From positions 1 to 64,000 of the forward strand of contig JAEUWP010000103.1 in the NCBI GenBank assembly GCA_018524725.1: a stretch of 64,000 nucleotides of DNA, read 5' to 3'. Numbering within the stretch: the first letter of the stretch is position 1; each line of letters begins with the position of its first letter. Below the pieces are notes generated by a model. The model had not been told where the DNA came from, ran no database searches, and saw nothing but the letters and a program-made list of their open reading frames with translations. This DNA is from Podaxis mareebaensis. Taxonomy: Eukaryota; Basidiomycota; Agaricomycetes; Agaricales; Agaricaceae. Below, piece by piece: positions 57,811-64,000 of this stretch. The translations under genes were made by a program, and so were the position numbers.

Positions 57811-59170
57811 ACCTTATAGAGTCGATTTTTGTCGTTTGGGATCTAATTTCCATATTATTTAATTGCTTTTTTTCTCCACTCCGGAAATAAAGCTGGACAG
57901 AAGACTGCATGCCAACGGTGGTGTCCTCCAGCTAGAATCGACTAGGTACTACAGGAAGAATCAAAAACTTGTATTGCCCAAATGCATCCAGTATGATTTT
58001 GCGTTAGCGTGCGGAAATGACGACATTTTGTGGAACTCAATACTCGTCTTCCACATCTACAAAATTACCACTCCTGGCCCAACATTTTCCAGGTGCTCGC
58101 AGCCAGTAATCGTAATGAAATCGGGACGAACCTAAACCCTGGAAGATCCAGGCGGGAAAACGAGTTGACGACCGGTGCGAACGCGGTTGTTCAATGCCAA
58201 AATGAACAGAGAACCACGGCCTCGTGTTGGGTTTGGCGAGATCTGGGTAACTCGTGATCACCCGGGCCTTCTCAGGCCTGGAACATCTGCTGCCTCGAGG
58301 CAGGTTCAACGGAACCAAGCGTGTGCTCCAGTGATATGATATGGCGCTGGGTGCGGAGCTTTCGGTGACTCGAATCTATTTTCCCAGTTCTTTGATTCCC
58401 CTGCGACCTTCCCGCGTTCCTGGGACCATGGCGGAAGTCCCAATACTCGACGAAGGGGTGGCTACATGTAGAGCATGTTTTCTGACATGAGAATTGGGAA
58501 GGAGTAGGATTGTGTTATGTTGATTTTTTGTTTGGGCTTTGCCGATCCAATTAAAGGAGACTGCATACTTGTGAAAGCTTCCCGTAAGCCTACCCCCTCC
58601 CATTTTCGAACTTGGCGTTGAGCCACTGATCAGTGGATACGAAGCAACACCCAAGGATCCAAAGAACGGGGCAATACCTTCCTCGTCTCTACATCTGATC
58701 CTCGGTTACCAGCAAAAGGCAACTCAGGTTTGTAAACGCTCATCTCGTGGTATCAAACAGGCGCGCGAAGCACGAAATCCACGGAGTCTTAAGATACAGA
58801 ACCCGCAAAAGTGTAGGCGCGGACGATCCTGTGACGCTACTCAAGCGATAACGGAGTTGCAAGGGGGGTGATTAGGTGCTGAATTGCTTCTTTGGGACTA
58901 TTGGTTCCTCGTGTGGTGCAGGTGGAGGTGCGTGGTTTATGTAGGGTTACGAAGGGACGTTTGATATATAAACCGTGGTTACTTCGCGGTCGGTTCTTTC
59001 TCCTCAAACGCAGTGGCCTCCCTATCCTTGGCACATTGACTACGTCTGTCTTTAGCTGTTGTACTATTGACGTTTAAGTTTCAGTTATCAGGTGCGTGGA
59101 TTGACCCGTAGCCAAGTGTGGCGCGTGGCTGATCGGGTGTGTTCGTGCACCAGTCTGATTGCGGAGTAAT
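57811..59170. other. Intergenic, 1.36 kb
   Basis: No supportable gene. It contains the PDI 3' flank and the upstream region of the EEP gene, with a TATA box at 58965. Frames of 60-93 codons on both strands show no recognisable motif. Confidence 0.5.
58965..58972 (+). promoter_or_regulatory. TATA box (TATATAAA) upstream of the EEP gene
   Basis: TATATAAA lies about 200 bp before the start codon at 59171. This would imply a 5' UTR of about 170 nt, long but possible. Confidence 0.4.
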
Positions 59171-60277
59171 ATGCCTCCTTTCTCTGACGAGCCAGTGACG
59201 GTCCCGTTCGTCCCAACCTTTGAGGATTTGGAACCGGACACTTCCCTGCCCTACGTACCCGTTCCAGTTGATCATGGTCGACCAGTTATTCCTACGGATG
59301 AAGATTTTGACGCGCCAGTGATAATTCCCGATCCGAGCCCGTTCCGTACCCTCAGGCTATACCGATATCGACCAAAGCGAGGGGGATGGAAGCATATTCC
59401 GAGTACGGAGAAAGAGGGTCAGAGGACGGTTAGGGCGCTGCCATCGTCTGTGCGCATCGTTACATGGAATATCAATTTCGTAAGAACGGTATGGGATGAC
59501 CGCGTCAACGGAGTTCTGCGCCATTTGGAAGAGGTCTTGGATAGCCGTAGCGGGGAGGAAACAAATAGTGGGTATGGAGGAGATGCGTGTGTGGTGTTGT
59601 TGCAAGAGGTCACGCCGTCGATGCTCGACTTCTTGCTAAAGGACCAATGGGTTCAGAAGAAATTTGCTATCGTTCCGATAAGCGCAGACAAGTGGCCGCC
59701 CATGGCGTATTTCGGGAACGTAACATTGGTATCGAGGGATTTGGAAGTGGTGAAGGCACAGATTTTGCATTTCTCATTGACGAGCAACCAACGGACGGGT
59801 CTCTTCGTGTATTTGCGGATGGCGGCACCGGGAGGCGGGGAGAAAAGCCGGATCATTTGCATTGCCAATACCCATTTAGAGTCGCTGGAGAATGGGGAGC
59901 ACATGCGCCCGAAACAGCTGGAGGCACTGGCCCAAATGCTCAAACGAGAGTCTATTGAGGGAGGGGTAATCGCAGGAGATATGAATGCAATTGCGAAATC
60001 AGACAGGACCCTTCCGCGCAAGCTGGGATTGAAGGATGCGTGGCGGCAAGGGGATTCTGATCCCAAGGGATTTACATGGGGGCATCAGAGCCCAAAGGAG
60101 GACAGGAAGTATCCACCGGCGAGGTTGGACAAAATATTATATCTTCCGCATCGCAAATACAAGGTCGATGAGCCCCAGCGGATCGGCGTTGGCCTCACCG
60201 TCAGAACGAGGGAGGGGGAGGATCATTGGGTGTCCGACCACTATGGTCTCCTTACCACTCTACACGTGACGGGATAG
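59171..60277 (+). CDS. Endonuclease/exonuclease/phosphatase family protein (TDP2-like)
   Basis: A single exon of 368 residues. The EEP core motifs are in order: IVTWNINF (residues about 96-103), VLLQEVTPSM with the metal-binding Glu, FGNVTLVSRD, IANTHLESL with the catalytic His, GVIAGDMNAI (GDxN), RLDKILYL and WVSDHYGLLTTL (SDH). All catalytic positions are present. The arrangement resembles TDP2-type tyrosyl-DNA phosphodiesterases, which remove topoisomerase 2 adducts, but EEP enzymes also include RNA and phosphoester hydrolases, so the substrate is open. The N-terminal 90 residues are Pro-rich and probably disordered. The lack of introns is unusual among the genes here. Confidence 0.85.
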   Translation: MPPFSDEPVTVPFVPTFEDLEPDTSLPYVPVPVDHGRPVIPTDEDFDAPVIIPDPSPFRTLRLYRYRPKRGGWKHIPSTEKEGQRTVRALPSSVRIVTWNINFVRTVWDDRVNGVLRHLEEVLDSRSGEETNSGYGGDACVVLLQEVTPSMLDFLLKDQWVQKKFAIVPISADKWPPMAYFGNVTLVSRDLEVVKAQILHFSLTSNQRTGLFVYLRMAAPGGGEKSRIICIANTHLESLENGEHMRPKQLEALAQMLKRESIEGGVIAGDMNAIAKSDRTLPRKLGLKDAWRQGDSDPKGFTWGHQSPKEDRKYPPARLDKILYLPHRKYKVDEPQRIGVGLTVRTREGEDHWVSDHYGLLTTLHVTG

Positions 60278-60535
60278 CGTTCTTGGCCGTGTTTTGTCTT
60301 GTAGAAAGGACTGGAATGTTCTTGACGGCGGTTCTATAGTGTCCAGATAATCAGGGAAATGTAATATTTTTGACCTTGTATTGACTGCGCTCGAGGCCGT
60401 GCTCTGGATACTGGGGAGGTTCTATAAATGACCAGGAGGAGAAAAGCGCTGGGCGGATGCGATTAATTTCAAAGGCGGTCGTCGGTTGTCATGCGTTGTT
60501 TGTACGGATAAACAATACAACTGAGGCCAGACAAA

Positions 60536-60545
60536 TATATATATT
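60536..60545 (+). promoter_or_regulatory. TATA-like AT run upstream of the GPI-protein gene
   Basis: TATATATATT lies about 70 bp before the start codon at 60614 and is followed by a pyrimidine-rich stretch (CCCCTCCCTG), a common fungal core promoter layout. Confidence 0.45.
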
Positions 60546-60613
60546 CCCCTCCCTGATGGCCTCTTTTTCCCGCAACTTTCCACGTTCCCAACCGCCCCTC
60601 CACGACGACCACC

Positions 60614-61664
60614 ATGAAGGCTGCTCTCTTCTCTCTCGTTTTCGCCGCTGGCGCCCTTGCCCAGAACTTCATGATCAATACCCCGTTAGTATCATGTTCT
60701 CGCGTCGCATATTGGACTTGAACTCACAACTCCGCAGTGCTAATGCCGTCGTTTGCCAACCCCTTCTCCTCACCTGGACAGGAGGAACTCGTAAGCCCCT
60801 TCCTTGCGCTGCTCAGTACATTTGCTTATGCATTTTTCATAGCCCCCTACTTCTTGGTTAGTGATTTTCTTTGCTTGGTAACTGTAGTAGCAGTTATTGA
60901 TCGGTGTTTCTGTGCATCTCTTGTTTGGGAAATGACAGAGGTGAGCTCACTTACCCTCATATTCTGTGCGGCTTCATCCTCATCAATAAACTAGCATTCT
61001 TCCCGGCGGCCAGCCCAGCGCTCCTGCCCTTGTTGACCTTGGTAGGCAAGATGGTACCTCCATTACGTGGACCGTCAACCAACCTGAGGGTGGGCATACA
61101 TAATACTTTTTATATTGAGCCATGCGTTTTGCTGATGTTTCTTTTTTGTTTTAGGCACTTCCCTCGGCCTCACTCTCCGCGACAGCAATGGCCAGATAGC
61201 CCAATCTGCTCCCTTCACTGTCAACGGTGGCTGTATGTAGCTACAGTAGACTCTTTACACGTCGTTTTCTCACGATTCATTTAGCCGACACTAGCTGCGT
61301 TGGTCAGAATCCCTCCACTTCTGCCGGTGGCGCGGCTCCTTCCTCAGCTGGCGGTGCTTCTTCCGCCCCCGGAACAGCTGGCACTACCACCCCGGCCACC
61401 ACGTCTGCAGCTGGTACTACCACTCCGGCCACCACGTCTGCAGCCGCCTCTGCGTCCTCCAGGCCAGCTACTACTGCCACTTCTGCGTAAGTGATGGCTA
61501 TTAATAATTAATCGTCATAGCTTACGTTTTGATCTACTCATAGCTCTCGCTCCACTTCTGCCGCCTCTGCCGCTGCTTCCAACACCTCTAACGCTGCATC
61601 GGCCAACTTGGCCTCGGTTGGTGCTGGTGTCGTCGGTGCTGCCCTCGCAGCCCTCTTGGCTTAA
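60614..61664 (+). CDS. Ser/Thr-rich GPI-anchored surface protein (Kre9/Knh1-like domain)
   Basis: Eight exons join in frame to give 211 residues only if a 2-nt exon (60939-60940) is used. The start MKAALFSLVFAAGALAQ is a signal peptide. The domain reads NAVVCQPLLLTWTGGTPPYF, then ILPGGQPSAPALVDLGRQDG, TSITWTVNQPEGTSLGLTLR and DSNGQIAQSAPFTVNGG, with Cys at the start and in SDTSCVGQN. A Ser/Thr/Ala-rich region with a 33-bp tandem repeat follows, suited to heavy O-glycosylation. The C-terminus is a GPI signal: small residues near SNTSNAASANLAS, then the hydrophobic tail VGAGVVGAALAALLA. It probably sits on the plasma membrane or in the wall. Confidence 0.85.
61380..61445 (+). repeat. Two copies of a 33-bp in-frame tandem repeat
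   Basis: A 33-bp unit coding for GTTTPATTSAA occurs twice in tandem within the Ser/Thr-rich part of the GPI-protein gene, with two silent-type differences. Repeat number may vary between strains. Confidence 0.8.
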
Positions 61665-62794
61665 ACCGATAGCAGGGTGATTGACGACGAAAGGTGCTAC
61701 TAACGGTCGCTTCATATTCCTTGGTTCTGGGGAATATGGAATGAATGGACGCCCACCATTTACTCCGTGTCCTTGCACTCACTAGAGTTCCTCGCTCATT
61801 TTCTTTATATTCATGCGTTTATAAATTACTTGAACCCTTGCTTCTTTTGATGTCTTCCTCGGACGGTCTGACGATATTTGTTGTATGCCTTTGCCTCTGA
61901 CTTTCTAGTCTTCACTTCTCTTGCTTGACAGTAAGTCTTCAAGTATACACTACTTGCATACCCCTTTCCCTCGTTATATCATTGCTTGTGAAATCCTAGT
62001 CCTATGAATTCGAGGCAAGATGGGCAGGACATGATGCGTCATAGCGGAAAAAGTAATTGCGACAACGATGATGAATCCTTTTTCTCGCAAGAATGCGTCA
62101 CAACAGGCCATAACATGGAACAAAGGTTAATGTTTGTGTGTTGACCCTGAATATGGTCGAGGACAAAATATATCTACGCCTATTCCGATTGCCCAACTTC
62201 ACTGTTCCATCCCTGCGGCTTCGACACAGTTTGGCAGCGGACCTTCCCGAACGTTCTCGGATGGTCGAAAAGTTGTTTGGGCCATTGTCAGAGGAGCGCT
62301 TTGCATTCAATTCAATAACCAGACAACCGAACTAGCAAGCGCAAAGGTCATATACCAACTATCAACGCTGTCAACCACTACATCTGATTTGGAATGCATC
62401 GCTTCCAACAACTTAGTACGTCGCGGAGGACATACTTAGGTATCAATGGCAGCGCGTAAGTGATGATAGAGAAACTGACCGCGAGAGGTTCCAGGCTTTT
62501 GCCAGGCGGATTGGGAGAGACATCAATTTCCTTCTGTATGTGATCACTTTATACCAGCGAGAAATGAATCACCCAATGTCCCGAGTCCGCCTTGAGGCGT
62601 CGTGTGTGCGTGCTCAACTCGTCAAGTCGCATGGTCCCCGTGATAACCGCAGCTAGAGGGAGATAGGCGAAACGTTGGCCTCGTGGTGAATAGCCATTAA
62701 TCAGGGCGTCGCAGGACGACCAGTTGCAACCGAGGTATCTGTTCTCACTCCACCGTCGTACTTAAGAGCCATCATCTGTCTCCCACCTCTAGTG
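61665..62794. other. Intergenic, 1.1 kb
   Basis: No intact gene. A stretch near 62460-62525 reads VSDDRETDRERFQAFARRIG followed by RDINFLL in one frame and looks protein-like, but it has no clear start or exon partners. A faintly similar phrase, RRFAENRGRDVNL, occurs near 44170 in the decayed stretch. Confidence 0.4.
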
Positions 62795-63927
62795 ATGTCT
62801 ACGTGGTTCGTTGACGGGATAAAGAAACTCAGGAATGACGACATCATCATCGCGTACGCACGTCTCCAAACCTTGAGGCATCCTACTGAGGCGTTTTTCT
62901 CTCATAGGTTTGTGGGCCCGACAGGTGCTGGAAAGAGCTATGTAAGACAACGAGCGAATACGGAAAGGAGAAAACTCATCCCGTTGCAGTACATCGATCT
63001 CTTGACAGGACAACCCGGTCGTCGAGCTGGTCATTCACTGAGTGCGGCCACCACCCAAATCGAAGCCGTCCGCGTCAAGCATACCACTTATGGCGACCGA
63101 ATCGTTCTCGTTGATACACCTGGCATCAACGATTCCGTCAGGTCGTCCATGGAAGTTTTACAAATGACGAGCAACTGGCTTCAGAAGACGTAAGAGACGC
63201 ACCCATACTCTTATATCTGGTAGCAGCGCTAACACAATGTTAGATACAAAAAAAACGTCAAGCTCAACGGGCTCATCTACCTCCATCGCATTACCGACAA
63301 TCGCCTGACTGAGCCTTTGGAGAACCTTCGCATGTTTCGAGAGCTGTGCGGAGACTTTGCCATGACTCAAGTCATCCTCGTGTCGACCATGTGGGAAGAG
63401 CTTGTATTCGACGAAGGCGCGTCTAGAGAGAAAGAACTCGAGGAGATTTTCTGGAAACCCTTGATCGATAAAGGCTCAAGACTTGACAGGTTATCGAGGA
63501 GTGACCCTGAAGAAGCCTGGCGCATCGTCAATCAACTGATCCGGCAGAATGACACCAGAGCCATTCAGCGGATGCAAGAAGAGCTGAAGGAACTTGAACT
63601 GGCGCTCCAGGAGTCATACGCTGGTAGAATGTTGCTGAATTCACTTCAGAAGGCCCTCGCAGAACAAAGAAACTCATTGAGACAGTTGGTTTTTCAGAAC
63701 CAGAAGTCTGATGACCCAGTGCTCATGAAGAAACTGAGGAAAGAATACACCAGAAGCGAAGAGCAAACCCGCAAGACTTTTGAGCAAATTCGAAAATCAC
63801 ATGTCACCATTGGAAAGGAGATCTTGACAGTCTTTTATGAAAAGGAAACTCAAGCAGTGAGTCATGACAGAACCGCAACAAGGCTTTCCTAACAAGTTTT
63901 TAGAAAGCAATCAAGATTGGAGACTGA
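62795..63927 (+). CDS. AIG1/GIMAP-like GTPase without kinase, 309 residues
   Basis: Five exons (62795-62853, 62908-62941, 62990-63189, 63244-63856, 63904-63927) join in frame. The start is MSTWFVDGIKKLRNDDIIIA, very short before the G domain. The 34-nt P-loop exon gives FVGPTGAGKSY. Then YIDLLTGQPGRRAGHSLSAA, RIVLVDTPGINDSVRSS, GLIYLHRITDNRLTEPL and VILVSTMWEELVF complete the family motifs. A long charged helical region (ELKELELALQESYAG, KLRKEYTRSEEQTRKTFEQI) follows. It ends KAIKIGD at 63927, with no kinase. The last intron acceptor TTTTTAG is plausible, but an unspliced stop lies close by, so the last seven residues are uncertain. It pairs with the partial gene at the left edge as a subfamily. 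Confidence 0.82.
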
Positions 63928-64000
63928 AGGGTAAAGGAACAATCACAGCAGTCATCAGGAGGGTCCTTCAATTTCAGCATGGAGACTTGATAGAGCTGCG

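Noticed and set aside
59357..59613. Minus-strand frames across the EEP gene
   Set aside because: Antisense to conserved catalytic motifs, therefore shadows.
1..64000. CRISPR arrays, bacterial operons or a prophage
   Set aside because: Spliceosomal introns throughout and fungal protein families; no regularly spaced repeats were seen.

Overview
This window reads as nuclear DNA of a basidiomycete fungus, most likely an Agaricomycete. Genes lie on both strands and are cut by many short GT-AG introns of about 45 to 75 nt. Protein families and gene structures are fungal. I could not fix the genus. All gene models come from reading splice sites by eye. Models said to be in frame have exon lengths that sum to whole codons and exons that join conserved motifs.

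Layout. 0-0.3 kb: start of an AIG1/GIMAP-like P-loop GTPase gene running off the left edge (minus strand). 1.1-4.0 kb: a large disordered protein. 5.3-6.5 kb: secreted M43 metalloprotease. 7.9-10.6 kb: 20-exon intracellular GH13 alpha-amylase. 10.8-13.2 kb: MFS sugar transporter, convergent with the amylase. 15.5-21.1 kb: F-box-like tandem family (one shredded relic, one frameshifted copy, one intact). 21.4-26.6 kb, minus strand: OMA1-type M48 protease, SVF1, and an unrecognised gene. 27.0-34.1 kb, minus strand: a GTPase-kinase gene, a tandem copy of its kinase half, and an ataxin-2/PBP1 gene whose reading frame runs into that copy. 34.4-38.1 kb: ACL4-type TPR chaperone and a divergent PfkB kinase. 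38.7-53.7 kb: three full-length GTPase-kinase genes, split by about 5 kb of decayed sequence. 54.0-61.7 kb: SQT1/AAMP WD40 protein, a PDI with ERp29-like tail, a TDP2-like EEP protein, and a GPI-anchored surface protein. 62.8-63.9 kb: a kinase-less GTPase.

The distinctive content is the GTPase-kinase family. Six GTPase genes share a private 34-nt exon that carries only the Walker A loop. Five kinase domains or remnants, all lacking the HRD arginine (non-RD), sit with them. The array shows tandem duplication, loss of catalytic residues, a chimera with PBP1 and kinase-less paralogues. That pattern fits a fast-evolving recognition or signalling family, comparable in logic to immune or allorecognition genes. 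No function is proven by the sequence. The housekeeping genes around it (SVF1, OMA1, ACL4, SQT1, PDI, PBP1) look ordinary apart from the PBP1 fusion.
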